A stretch of DNA of 64,000 nucleotides from Polaromonas sp. (GCF_016185115.1 NZ_JACPOF010000021.1:248001-312000); one strand, 5' to 3'; shown: positions 26,601 through 35,499, numbered from the stretch's first letter. Translations and numbers: made by a program. Notes: a model not told the origin generated them from the sequence alone.

Positions 26601-29600
26601 CTCGGTGTCCACAACCACATCCTGGCCGTCACCACGCCCAAACGCATAGATGTCTGCACCCGCACCGCCCCGCAAGAGGTCATTGCCGCGCCAGCCAGCC
26701 AGCGTGTCGCTGCCGTCGCCGCCGTCAATCACGTTGTCCAGGGCGTTGCCAATCAGTATGTTGTCCAGCGCGTTGCCGCTGCCGGCAAGCGCACTGCCTT
26801 CAAGCACCAGGTTTTCAAACCCGTTGCCCAGCGTGTAGCCGTTCAGGCTGGTGTGCACCGTGTCTATGCCCTCATCGGCCAGTTCCACAACCACGTCACC
26901 TGCATCGTCCACGTAGTAGGTGTCGTCACCCAGGCCACCCGTCATCACGTCGGCGCCTGCGCCACCGTCCAGCGCGTTGCGGCCCGTATTGCCGTTAAGT
27001 ACCTGGCTGCCGTCACCCGTGCGTGCGTCAATGTCTGCCACCGGGCCGCCATCCAGCAGGTTGACGGTTTCTATTTCCTGACCGCTCAGGTCAATGCTGG
27101 CGCTACTATAGACAGTGTCATTGCCCTGGCCTGCAAGCTCGACCACTCGATCGGCTACCCAGTTGTTGACAGGGGCAACGTCCATGCCGAAGCGGGTGTC
27201 ACTGTCACACAGGTCAAGGGCTACATCCCGGCCCTGCGGGTTGGCAGTTGCAACACCGTCAACCACGTAGGTGTCATCGCCTGTTCCGCCTGTCAGCGTG
27301 TCTATGCCTGCGCCGCCGTCGAGGTAGTCGTTGTTGGACGCAGCAAAAGTGCCAAGGTCCATCACCACTTCGCCCTGGAAGCCATCCACCACCACATTGA
27401 AGGCCTGGTCGTCACCGCCATACAGGGTGTCGGCACCGTCGCCACCGAGCAGCGTGTCATCGCCTCCGCCACCGTCAAGCGCATCATCACCGGCGCCGCC
27501 GTCCAGGGTGTCCATGCCTCGGTGCGAGAGTGTTTCAAATATCCAATCTGTTTCGCCCGGCAGTGTTTCACGCGGCCAGTACACTGTTCTGTACTCGTCC
27601 ACCACCTCGCTTTCGGCCACATCAACCGGCACCGGGAAGGTCGCCGTGACCGCTATATATGCCGATACATCAACACCATCTGTGTTTGCACGCACACCGT
27701 ATTGGCTTGAGAGGTCTTCCCATGTCACATCCCGCGTGGGGTTCCAATAGGCCAGCTCATAGTCCTGAAAGGCACCGCCGCCTTCCCAGGTCACGCTGCC
27801 GTCTGGCTGAATGTACAAAGCCTCTGACGGTTGCGGTTCACCTTCATGCCAGTCCGGTATGTACAAAGGTATGGCTATTGCGGGCTCGCCAGGCGTAGCC
27901 GACAGTTGCCATGCAGGGTAGGCGTAATAGCCAGCGTCGAGCGACGCGATGTCCTGGCTCAAACCAAAGGTGGCGATCAATGAGTCCAGCGTGCGCTGTG
28001 CAGCGACACCGTTCTGCATCAGCCTTCGCACCCCCTGCACTGAATAGTCCGCAAGGTCGGGGTCAAGCAGAGCGGAGCGATTGTCGCCACCGTACAAAAC
28101 GTCATCGCCATCGCCACCCAGCAAGGTGTCGTCGCCCGAGCCGCCGTCTATCTGGTCGTCGCCCGCGCCGCCATCAATGTAGTCATTGTTGCCGGCCAGC
28201 TGGACGCTTCCTTCTGCCCCACCGTAACCGGAATTGAAGCTGCGCAGTGAAATCGCGCTGTTCGCCCTCAACAGCAGCGGCCCGCCACCTTCACCACCAA
28301 CGTGCAGGGCATCCGCACCGCCAAACAAGATATCGTTACCGTCGCCACCGTAGATAGCGTCGTTGCCAGCCGCACCATCAATATTGTCATTGCCTCCGTA
28401 GCCGCTCAGGGTATTGCGGGCATCGTTGCCCAGTATGGTGTTGTCAAGAGCATTGCCATCGGCATCGAATTGCCCCCACGACACATAGTCGTAGTCGTCC
28501 TGGTAGTCGCCGTAAATCACCAGGTCTTCCACGTTGTCGCTCAGCGCGGTATAGGTGGCGTAGCTGTACACCGTGTCGGTGCCGCCGTCAGCGTCTTCAA
28601 AGATCTGGTCATAGGCTGAATCAATGCGGTAAACGTCGTTACCCATGCCGCCCACCAGCAGGTCTGTCTCGCCTGTCCACCACTGGTCAAACCCGTTGCC
28701 TGCCGCCTCCAGCAAGTCGTTGCCGGCATCACCGTACAAGGTATCGTTGCCGTACAGCCCATAGAGCGTGTCGTCGCCACCCATGCCGTACAGCGTGTCG
28801 TTGCTGTAGTCACCCGTCAACACATTGCCCAGCTCGTTGCCGATACCGGTTAGCGATGTGTAGTCACCAATGCTGTCGTCCCACGTAGCCACTATGGTGA
28901 GGTTTTCGACGTTGGCGCTCAATGTGTGGTCGGCGTGTGCCAGAACCAGGTCTATGCCTTCACCGGTGTTTTCAAACACCACGTCGCCCACGTTGTCGAC
29001 GATGTAGGTATCGTTGCCCGTGCCGCCTGCCATCAGGTCTGAGCCTGCGTTGCCGTCGAGCAGGTCAACGCCAGCCCCACCATACAGCTGGTTGTCCAGG
29101 CTGTTGCCGGTGATGGTGTTGTCCAGCGCGTTGCCTGTGCCAAACAGGGCAGCGCTTCCTTCTGCCAGCGTCAGGTTTTCTACGTTGTCGGTCAGGGCGT
29201 AGTCAACGCTGCTGCTGATCACCTGGTCTGCATTGCCTGCATTGGGGCCTGCGTTTTCGATGACCAGATCATCAGTGCTATCGACAACATAGGTGTCATT
29301 GCCATCCCCGCCGGTCAGGGTATCTACACCCGCACCACCGTCAAGGCGGTTATCGTATTCGTTGCCAGTCAGCGCATTGCCCAGCTCGTTGCCCGTGCCG
29401 TCGATGTATCCGCCATCTGATTCGAGTATCAGGTTTTCAACGTTGCTGGTCAGCGTGTAGCTTGCAGTAGTGCGCACGGTGTCCATGCCTTGACCAGCGT
29501 TTTCAATGACAACATCTCCAGTTCCGTCCATCAAAAAGACATCATTGCCCGCCCCGCCATAAAGCGTGTCAGTGCCCAAGCCGCCGAACAGCACATTGGC

Positions 29601-32600
29601 ACCGTCATTGCCCGTGATGGTGTTGTCAGAATCATTGCCGCTGCCATTGACATCGGCACTGCCGGTCAGCACCAGGTCTTCAATGCCGACGCCAATCGTG
29701 TGGTCTGCGTTGGCGTATACCGTGTCATGCCCATCGCCGTTCATTTCACTGGTTTCGTCGTGGGCATCATCCACAACATAGGTGTCGTCACCCTCACCAC
29801 CATCCATGTAGTCGGCACCCGTACCGCCGTCCAGCACATCGTTGCCGGCATTGCCCGTCAACGTGTCCTGGCCCGCGCCACCCAGCAGCAGGTTGTCAAA
29901 CTCGTTGCCCCGCAGCTTGTTGTCGGCGTCATTGCCCGTCGCGATGATGGCGCTTGCCGCACCATTGGCCAGTTGCAAAATCTCAACGTTCTCGGCCAAC
30001 TGGTAGTTGATGCTGGCAATCACCGTGTCGTCCTGCGCGCCATTGGCGGTGACTGGTTGCGTCTCAATGACCGCATCGTCAGCGTTGTCTACATAGTAAG
30101 TGTCGCTACCCGCGCCACCGGCCATCACGTCAGCACTCGCGCCGCCGTCAAGCACATCTGCGCCCGCACCAGTCACCAGCGTATCGTTGCCCTGGTCGCC
30201 ATACACAGCGCTGCCGCCGTCACCGGTATAAATGGCATCATCGCCATCATCACCGTGAACTGTGTTGTGACCTGCGCCCAGGGTAACGCTGTCATCACCG
30301 GCACCACCGCTCACGATGTTGTTGCCATCGCCTGCAATCACGCTGTCATCGCCATCACCGGCGTTGACGGTGTTGTTGCCCTCTGCTGCGTCTATCTGGT
30401 CCTCGCTTTGCAAGGCGTCAATGAGATCGTTGTAGGCCGTGCCTATGATCACATCGTCCTGCGGCGTGCCTGTAAATTCAATCCCGCGCGCCAGCAGTTG
30501 CTGGGCGCTGAGCAAAATGGGGCTGCCGTTGGCCCCAATAAACTGAAACTCTTCAATTGGGCAAACAGAATTCGGGTCATTCATATCAAATTCATCAATG
30601 TGAATCTGCTGGCCAGTGGCCTTATTCTCAAGCAACAGACTGCCACGGTGCAGCACCGTGTCGCTCAAGTTCCAGTCCGTGATCAGTCGGTCAATGCCGC
30701 CATCCGAATCAATGATGTGCTTGGTACCCGTTGAGCCCAGAACAGCATAGCGGTCATTGCCCGCACCACCATTCAGAAAATCGTTGCCACTGCCGCTGTC
30801 GAGGTAATCATTGCCATCACCCCCTGTGAGGGCGTCGTTGCCGGCATCGCCATATATCCGGTCATCGCCAGCCCCACCATCAATCGTATCGTCACCAGCA
30901 TCGCCGCTTAACTGGTCGCGCCCGGCACCGGCCATCAGCGTGTCGTTGCCATCACCGCCAAATAGCAGGTTATTGCCCTCCCCGGCATCAATCGTGTCGT
31001 CGCCAGCTTCTCCACTTAACTGATCGTTTCCGGCACCGGCCACCAGCGTGTCGCTGCCATCACCGCCAAATAGCAGGTTATTGCCCTCCCCAGCGTCAAT
31101 CGTGTCGTCGCCAGCTTCCCCACTTAACTGATCATCTCCGGCACCGGCGACCAGGCTGTCATTGCCATCACCGCCAAACAGTTTGTTGTCCCCCTCGGTG
31201 TCGGTCAGCGTGTCGTCACCTTCACCACCATCAAGCTCGTCGTTGCCTGCGCCGCCAGCCAGGCTGTCACTGCCCTCGCCGCCAGCCAGGTAGTCAGCAC
31301 CCTCGCCGCCCAGTAACGTATCGTCACCGCCCTGGCCAAAAAGCCTGTCATCACCGGCCTCGCCATTGAGGTAATCCGCACCCTGGTATTCGGTCGCTAC
31401 ATCATTGGCGTCGCCCTGTAACTCGTCATTTCCGGCACCGCCATACAGCGTATCGCCACCGCCACCGCCAATCAACAGGTCGTTTCCATCTTCCCCGTCT
31501 AGGTAGTCGTTGCCATGAAACTGGCCATCCAGGTTGGCGGCGTTTGTGTCACCCAGCAACTGGTCATTGCCTTTGCCGCCAAACAGGGTGTCGTCCTTGC
31601 CGCCGCCGATCAGCACGTCGTCGCCGTCTTCCCCGTCGAGGTAGTCAAAGCCGTTGTCTTCGCCCTTCAGCGCATGGTTGTCTTCATCACCGGCCAGCAC
31701 ATCGTTGCCTGTGCCGCCATAAAGGGTGTCGTCCTTGCCGCCACCAATCAGCACGTCGTCGCCGTCCTCCCCGTCCATGTAGTCATTGCCCCAAAGCGCC
31801 GTGGTGTCTGCACCGTCGGCCACGTTGTTGGCACTGGTGTCGCCCCACATGTTGTCCTTGCCGGCACCACCGTAAAGCGTGTCGTCCTTGCCGCCCCCTT
31901 CAAGGTAGTCGTCACCGCCTTCGCCGTCGAGGTAGTCGTTGCCGTGATACTGAAGATCTACGTAATACTCGCCGTCGGTCTTGCCGCCGCTGTCGCCCCA
32001 TATCTGGTCATCACCATCGCCACCAAACAGTTCGTCGCTGCCGCCGCCGCCGTTGATGTTGTCTTTGCCATCGCCGCCATCCACAAAATCTGCGCCGTGG
32101 CTGGCTGCACCCACGGTGTTGAGGTAACCCGTTTTAACAATACCGTCTGCGCTGATCACGTCGTCGCCATCACCGCCTTCGATGATGTCGTCACCGGCCA
32201 GACCATCCAACTGGTCATCCCCATCACCGCCTTGTATGCGGTCATTGCCCCAGCTTGCAATCACCGCGTCGTTGCCTGCCCCGGCATCAATGGTGTCGCC
32301 CTCGGTGGCGTCCGAGGGTGTGCCGCCAATGCCCGCCCACACAGTCACTTTGGAGCCAGCCTCGCCATCCAGGTATACGCCCCATGTGGCGCTCGACACC
32401 TTGACCTCCTGGCCGGCAGGCGGGCTCCAGCTGTCTGTGGGTCGAACCCGCTGGGGCACCTGCAGCTCTGCGCTGCTGCTGATGTAGTCATTGCCTGCGC
32501 CGCCCTTGATGCTGTCGGTGCCTGCGCCGCCCGCAATCATGTCGTCACCATCGCCACCATCGATCTGGTCGTTGCCGGCGCCGCCAGCAAGGGCATCATT

Positions 32601-34631
32601 GCCGCCTTTGCCGTCTATCCTGTCGTTGCCGCTGCTGCCGTAGATGACATCGGCAAAGTTGTCTTCCTGTATGCCGCCGTTCAAGGTGCCGTCATTGGCC
32701 CAACTGGTGGCGCTCCATTTGTAGGTACCAAAGCGGGGGTTGTCCGGGGCAATGTTGGGGTCTATCTCTGTGCCTATGAGTTTGGCTCTCTGGTCGCCCG
32801 TATAGGTTTGACCGATCTCGCCAGTGTCTTTGAGGTTGAGCGTGAAGGTGTTGGAGTCCACCGCAACGCCATCGTGGGTGTAGGTGGCGACCAGTTCCAG
32901 GGTCTGGTCGCTGTCGATGGCGCTGTCGCTGATGATGGAGAAGCCGCGCTCGGTTTGGCCCTGGTCGAGTTCAATAACAACTGGCGAGGACAAATCAAGT
33001 GTTTCAGCGCCAGTACAAACTTTGGCACAGGAAGCGTCACCACTTTTGACGGTCAGGGTGAGTGTGTCGTTCGGGCCTGATGCGATATTGCCGAACCACT
33101 TTAGGGCAATGCCTGCAAGTTCGTTGACGTTTTTATTCAGGCCCGCAATGGTGGGATTGGGGACGTTGAAGGGGGTGGTTTGGTTTGCGCTGACTATTGC
33201 ACCTTTGGCATCACGTTTGAGGGTGATGCCGAGGTAGCCGCTATCGGTCTTGGCTTTGTCGAGATCAAAGTCTTTGATAACAATCTTGCCGCTTCCCAGA
33301 GTTCCATCCTTGATGGTCAGCTCAACTTTGCTGGCCTTGCCATCGTCCCTAAAGTTGTAGCTGATGCCTGCCGCATCTTTCCAGGTGGCGATGCCGTCTT
33401 TGAGTTCGTACTTGCTGGGGTCGCTGGTACCTTTGAGTTGGTTGCCTGCAAGACGTATCTCGCCTTCGCCGTCGCTGTCTTCTATGGTGTCTGTGCCTTC
33501 GCCTGCCTTGAAGACGTAGGTGTCTTTTCCTGCGCCGCCCTTAAGGGTGTCGTTGTCGGCCCCGCCGATTAGAAAATCGGCTCCGTCACCACCGTCGAGG
33601 ATGTCGTCACCTGCGTTTCCGATTAGCACATCTTTACCATTGCGCCCGTTCAACTGATATTCGCCGCTAGCGTCTTTGTTTGTCTTGTCGTCGCCCATCA
33701 ACACATCGTCATATGACGTACCCATGGAACTGAGGTTGTAGGTGGTTTGAACGTCAGCGATCACAATTTCGTCGGCTGGTTTTACAACAACTCGACGGAA
33801 GTCATTGACGGCAGACGTTCGAGCGTCAGTACTCAGTATCTGATTTTCATTCGTTACGTAGGCATATGTATAGGCTTTGATAAGTTCTCGAGCGGCATCG
33901 AGTGACAACGTGCCTACGCCACCAGCTTCTCGCACTACATTTGTGAAGCGTCGCATGCCATCCCACGGCGTGCTCTTGTTATAAGGAGTTCGCAAATAAA
34001 CTTGCAAGGCATCGCCAATGCCGAAATCGATATGCGTCGCATACGCAGAAAATCCGTTTCCACCAGAAAAATAAGTCCGGAGTGTCGCCCTTGAATTGGT
34101 TGCGTATTGGTTGGTGAAATCGGCTACAAATAACTTGCCAATATCAGAACTTAGGAATGGGCTGTAGCGTGCATCTGCAGATGTCTGAAAACTGCGAATT
34201 CCGGGGAGAACCACGGTGTTGCAGTATGGGTCATAGCTATCCATTACGGCAGTTATGCCGTAAACAGAACCAATACAAGAATTTATAAGCAATTCGTCTT
34301 GACCCGACAGTCCCTGTCCACCTCGTTGTTGAACCGCAGAATAGAGTCTTGCAACCTCTGTATCTGCGGCTCGAGATGTGGCCGGGTTGCCATCGTCAAC
34401 AATGTAGCCGCCTGAACTCGATGTTGCATTTTTTAAGATGTCACGAATCAACGATTTCGCTGTTGGCAGGCCCGCGATGTCATACTGAAAAACGCCAAAA
34501 CTCCACCCGCTTGTTGAAGTGCCTGCCCAATGCAGAACATACGGACTTCTACCTGACAATTCGTTTTTTTCAATCATCCGCTCAAGGCGTTGCTTGAATT
34601 GAATTTCATCAGAGGTGCCGGTATAAGCCAT
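23676..34631 (-). CDS. Giant RTX protein (3651 residues) with lysozyme-like head, VCBS repeats and T1SS C-terminus
   Basis: Predicted secreted calcium-binding protein, probably exported by the neighbouring HlyB/HlyD. Start ATG 34631 has AGGAGA upstream. Order by residue: 1-300, a non-repetitive head with ELSGRSPY and SGWSFGVFQYD, distantly lysozyme-like; 305-400, first GGxGxDxLx repeats; 430-600, a Calx-beta-like domain; 640-1365, dense RTX repeats, including a 36-residue tandem repeat and a longer repeat with GNDYLDGEDGDD; 1370-2740, long-form repeats with NVENLxL; an unrelated insert near 2200-2360; 2744-3060, three VCBS repeats with VLANDxDxD; 3070-3180, an Ig-like domain; 3185-3470, RTX; 3470-3651, a C-terminal domain typical of T1SS substrates (ending LAGIGLGVAQASL). 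No cysteine-rich or HlyC-modified lysine region was recognised. Its function as toxin, adhesin or hydrolase is unproven. Confidence 0.92.
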   Translation of the reverse strand: MAYTGTSDEIQFKQRLERMIEKNELSGRSPYVLHWAGTSTSGWSFGVFQYDIAGLPTAKSLIRDILKNATSSSGGYIVDDGNPATSRAADTEVARLYSAVQQRGGQGLSGQDELLINSCIGSVYGITAVMDSYDPYCNTVVLPGIRSFQTSADARYSPFLSSDIGKLFVADFTNQYATNSRATLRTYFSGGNGFSAYATHIDFGIGDALQVYLRTPYNKSTPWDGMRRFTNVVREAGGVGTLSLDAARELIKAYTYAYVTNENQILSTDARTSAVNDFRRVVVKPADEIVIADVQTTYNLSSMGTSYDDVLMGDDKTNKDASGEYQLNGRNGKDVLIGNAGDDILDGGDGADFLIGGADNDTLKGGAGKDTYVFKAGEGTDTIEDSDGEGEIRLAGNQLKGTSDPSKYELKDGIATWKDAAGISYNFRDDGKASKVELTIKDGTLGSGKIVIKDFDLDKAKTDSGYLGITLKRDAKGAIVSANQTTPFNVPNPTIAGLNKNVNELAGIALKWFGNIASGPNDTLTLTVKSGDASCAKVCTGAETLDLSSPVVIELDQGQTERGFSIISDSAIDSDQTLELVATYTHDGVAVDSNTFTLNLKDTGEIGQTYTGDQRAKLIGTEIDPNIAPDNPRFGTYKWSATSWANDGTLNGGIQEDNFADVIYGSSGNDRIDGKGGNDALAGGAGNDQIDGGDGDDMIAGGAGTDSIKGGAGNDYISSSAELQVPQRVRPTDSWSPPAGQEVKVSSATWGVYLDGEAGSKVTVWAGIGGTPSDATEGDTIDAGAGNDAVIASWGNDRIQGGDGDDQLDGLAGDDIIEGGDGDDVISADGIVKTGYLNTVGAASHGADFVDGGDGKDNINGGGGSDELFGGDGDDQIWGDSGGKTDGEYYVDLQYHGNDYLDGEGGDDYLEGGGKDDTLYGGAGKDNMWGDTSANNVADGADTTALWGNDYMDGEDGDDVLIGGGKDDTLYGGTGNDVLAGDEDNHALKGEDNGFDYLDGEDGDDVLIGGGKDDTLFGGKGNDQLLGDTNAANLDGQFHGNDYLDGEDGNDLLIGGGGGDTLYGGAGNDELQGDANDVATEYQGADYLNGEAGDDRLFGQGGDDTLLGGEGADYLAGGEGSDSLAGGAGNDELDGGEGDDTLTDTEGDNKLFGGDGNDSLVAGAGDDQLSGEAGDDTIDAGEGNNLLFGGDGSDTLVAGAGNDQLSGEAGDDTIDAGEGNNLLFGGDGNDTLMAGAGRDQLSGDAGDDTIDGGAGDDRIYGDAGNDALTGGDGNDYLDSGSGNDFLNGGAGNDRYAVLGSTGTKHIIDSDGGIDRLITDWNLSDTVLHRGSLLLENKATGQQIHIDEFDMNDPNSVCPIEEFQFIGANGSPILLSAQQLLARGIEFTGTPQDDVIIGTAYNDLIDALQSEDQIDAAEGNNTVNAGDGDDSVIAGDGNNIVSGGAGDDSVTLGAGHNTVHGDDGDDAIYTGDGGSAVYGDQGNDTLVTGAGADVLDGGASADVMAGGAGSDTYYVDNADDAVIETQPVTANGAQDDTVIASINYQLAENVEILQLANGAASAIIATGNDADNKLRGNEFDNLLLGGAGQDTLTGNAGNDVLDGGTGADYMDGGEGDDTYVVDDAHDETSEMNGDGHDTVYANADHTIGVGIEDLVLTGSADVNGSGNDSDNTITGNDGANVLFGGLGTDTLYGGAGNDVFLMDGTGDVVIENAGQGMDTVRTTASYTLTSNVENLILESDGGYIDGTGNELGNALTGNEYDNRLDGGAGVDTLTGGDGNDTYVVDSTDDLVIENAGPNAGNADQVISSSVDYALTDNVENLTLAEGSAALFGTGNALDNTITGNSLDNQLYGGAGVDLLDGNAGSDLMAGGTGNDTYIVDNVGDVVFENTGEGIDLVLAHADHTLSANVENLTIVATWDDSIGDYTSLTGIGNELGNVLTGDYSNDTLYGMGGDDTLYGLYGNDTLYGDAGNDLLEAAGNGFDQWWTGETDLLVGGMGNDVYRIDSAYDQIFEDADGGTDTVYSYATYTALSDNVEDLVIYGDYQDDYDYVSWGQFDADGNALDNTILGNDARNTLSGYGGNDNIDGAAGNDAIYGGDGNDILFGGADALHVGGEGGGPLLLRANSAISLRSFNSGYGGAEGSVQLAGNNDYIDGGAGDDQIDGGSGDDTLLGGDGDDVLYGGDNRSALLDPDLADYSVQGVRRLMQNGVAAQRTLDSLIATFGLSQDIASLDAGYYAYPAWQLSATPGEPAIAIPLYIPDWHEGEPQPSEALYIQPDGSVTWEGGGAFQDYELAYWNPTRDVTWEDLSSQYGVRANTDGVDVSAYIAVTATFPVPVDVAESEVVDEYRTVYWPRETLPGETDWIFETLSHRGMDTLDGGAGDDALDGGGGDDTLLGGDGADTLYGGDDQAFNVVVDGFQGEVVMDLGTFAASNNDYLDGGAGIDTLTGGTGDDTYVVDGVATANPQGRDVALDLCDSDTRFGMDVAPVNNWVADRVVELAGQGNDTVYSSASIDLSGQEIETVNLLDGGPVADIDARTGDGSQVLNGNTGRNALDGGAGADVMTGGLGDDTYYVDDAGDVVVELADEGIDTVHTSLNGYTLGNGFENLVLEGSALAGSGNALDNILIGNALDNVIDGGDGSDTLAGWRGNDLLRGGAGADIYAFGRGDGQDVVVDTEGMGELHFGDGISLSDLRFVSLGNDLVIELYQDGIKTTDQITLQGWAHSPERISSIAFCDAPSVVLDESLINHAPVAVADVAQVTEDLAVQATGNVLANDSDPDAGQVLAVSNPGTYAGVYGSLVMGSDGGYTYQLNNALAQVQALAVGQTLNEQFSYTVQDNAGSPLTAGSTLSITITGSNDGPIAAVDMTNVGEDGVLIASGNVLANDSDIDVGDTLTVAAPATLQGTYGSLVLASNGSYSYTLNNTSTAVQGLRSGQQVTDSFAYSASDGLATSAGNLLVTVTGSNDGPKVVADVAAVGEDGVLVTTGNVLANDIDIDVGDTLTVAAPGTLQGTYGSLALTANGSYTYTLNNAASAVQSLAQGQTALDQFSYTAKDNAGNPLSATSQLSVTVTGANDAPIVVTPLADQSGREGQAFNFVVAATAFKDIDQGDVLTYSARLVDANGNAQALPGWLSFNATTRTFSGTPDSAAGGTYTLRVIATDRQGANASDDFALTVADDCSTSNGTVINGRDCYNDVLNGTACDDVINGKSGNDKLYGNGGNDRLDGGTGSDVLDGGAGNDTLVFGADDQWGGNNCYAPVTSTNVGSPGVVGSNAQVDIDGYARSLDVFEGGAGVDTLLGSNGDDAILLDDGSTGTGAGARVKNVEIISGGWGDDVINLTSIRYAYGDVTLTGGAGNDTLWSGAGNDVLQGNEDCDTLDGGAGNDLLQAGTGDDFIDGRKGLGNDINQGQDGNDTITDMAGPNLLDGGAGQDTMTDGDAASFFFGGKQNDTITTGKGADLIAFNRGDGADTIYLGAESAVNDTLSLGMGIKYASLKFKKSGNDLILDMGTVNSVSDKMTLKNWYSSASNRTVAELQVMTAGGDYDANSSDQTRNKQVEVFDFTKLVQKFDAARAANSANANGWAMMNSMLDAHLQGSNTQALGGDLAFQYGTAGSLAGIGLGVAQASLAAGTDWQNLQSRTQLEQGAVRLV
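30841..31165 (-). repeat. Three tandem 108-bp repeats inside the RTX gene
   Basis: The DNA repeats with a 108-bp period: the block AATAGCAGGTTATTGCCCTC begins at 30961 and again at 31069. It encodes 36 residues per copy (four RTX nonapeptides, SGEAGDDTIDAGEGNNLLFG). Adjacent copies differ at only a few bases, so this part expanded recently by slippage or unequal exchange. Confidence 0.85.
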
Positions 34632-34640
34632 GTTGATCTC

Positions 34641-35228
34641 CTATTGATTAAAAACTGAGTTGTCGATTTTTTGATTTCGCGTAGCACGCTTGAAACTGTG
34701 ACTCAGTCCACCTAGCGCTCCGCAATAGGGACTACCCCAAACATAGTTGCCATCCAGTTTTTGTGTAAAGAGAATTTGATTTTTTGTCACATTTAGTTGA
34801 GGCGCTGGCTGCTTAAGACTTTCGAGGACTGCTTTTTCATCTTCACGTGGGATGATTTGAATACTTCGGCCGCACAACAAAGCGCTGTTATCTAAGCCGC
34901 ACTGGTGACCGTTAACTTCTTTTGTAATAAGCCTGACTCTGAGTTGGTTATTACCAGTCAGAGTAATGGCGAGATAGTTGTACCCGGATGGTCTTTCCTC
35001 AGAAGGAAAGGCAGAGTGTGGCGGAAGATTAACGGAGTGCCGATACATACCCACGATGTCCTTGGCATGTACGCTTGAGTCCGCTTTTAGATATTTGGAG
35101 TTGCACTCAGTTTGGGCTGGCACTGGACTGGCAACGCTATTCGGTAACGAACTATCGCCGTGCACAAAAGAAGTCATGCAAATTGACGCGACAAAAAGGG
35201 GGACTCTGATCGTTACGAGGTGCTTCAT
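34641..35228 (-). CDS. Secreted 195-residue protein preceding the RTX gene
   Basis: Unrecognised protein with a Sec signal peptide (hydrophobic VPLFVASICMTSFVHG), so periplasmic or exported. The mature part has a beta-rich pattern: DIVGMYRHSVNL, LAITLTGNNQLRVRLI, VNGHQCGLDNSALLCG, four or more cysteines, and a final SPYCGALGGLSHSFKR. The small beta-barrel look with an NGHxC element resembles putative lysozyme-inhibitor-type proteins, but this is weak. Its start overlaps the lipoprotein stop by 4 bp and it ends 9 bp before the RTX start, so it belongs to that operon. The DNA is clearly more AT-rich than the neighbouring genes. An immunity or inhibitor role for the RTX head is a hypothesis. Confidence 0.75.
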   Translation of the reverse strand: MKHLVTIRVPLFVASICMTSFVHGDSSLPNSVASPVPAQTECNSKYLKADSSVHAKDIVGMYRHSVNLPPHSAFPSEERPSGYNYLAITLTGNNQLRVRLITKEVNGHQCGLDNSALLCGRSIQIIPREDEKAVLESLKQPAPQLNVTKNQILFTQKLDGNYVWGSPYCGALGGLSHSFKRATRNQKIDNSVFNQ

Positions 35229-35443
35229 ACGCTTTTCCCTACCAGTTGAGATATGACCAAAGTTCTGTCCATGCGCTTCCCAAGTCCGGTATGTCCCGCA
35301 AGTCGCACAGAAGAACGGGTGGGAGCCTTTCTATGCCTGTCTTGGTAGTCAAACGCGCCGGTAGCGGCCTGTTTACGCACACAGCCAGTCACGAAATAAA
35401 TAGCCCCCGCAGATGCAAGTGAATGCCCGGACTTCTTGTTCAT
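35225..35443 (-). CDS. Small putative lipoprotein (72 residues)
   Basis: Starts at the ATG at 35443 with a very good ribosome-binding site (GGGAGG, five nt before). It encodes a short basic N-terminus, a hydrophobic stretch and a lipobox-like YFVTG-C (Cys21), followed by a basic 51-residue tail with no recognisable domain. The same frame continues upstream into the decayed RTX fragment, so a longer reading is possible, but the ribosome-binding site and signal argue for this start. Its stop overlaps the start of the 195-residue gene. It is the first gene of the RTX operon as judged from spacing. Confidence 0.6.
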   Translation of the reverse strand: MNKKSGHSLASAGAIYFVTGCVRKQAATGAFDYQDRHRKAPTRSSVRLAGHTGLGKRMDRTLVISQLVGKSV

Positions 35444-35499
35444 GTGTCCTCCCTTATTTGAAACAATACACAGGCTAGCAAAATTCGTCTCGCTGCGCA

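Noticed and set aside
30841..32060. Regularly spaced DNA repeats considered as a CRISPR array
   Set aside because: The repeats are in frame, encode RTX nonapeptides, and have no unique spacers between identical repeats; no cas genes are near.
26460..33080. Several long plus-strand open frames (for example 26460-27710, 29490-30734 and 31515-33080) opposite the RTX gene
   Set aside because: They arise because the repetitive Gly/Asp codons leave few stops on the other strand. Their products are Val/Ala/His-rich and match no family, and the minus-strand frame has clear domains.
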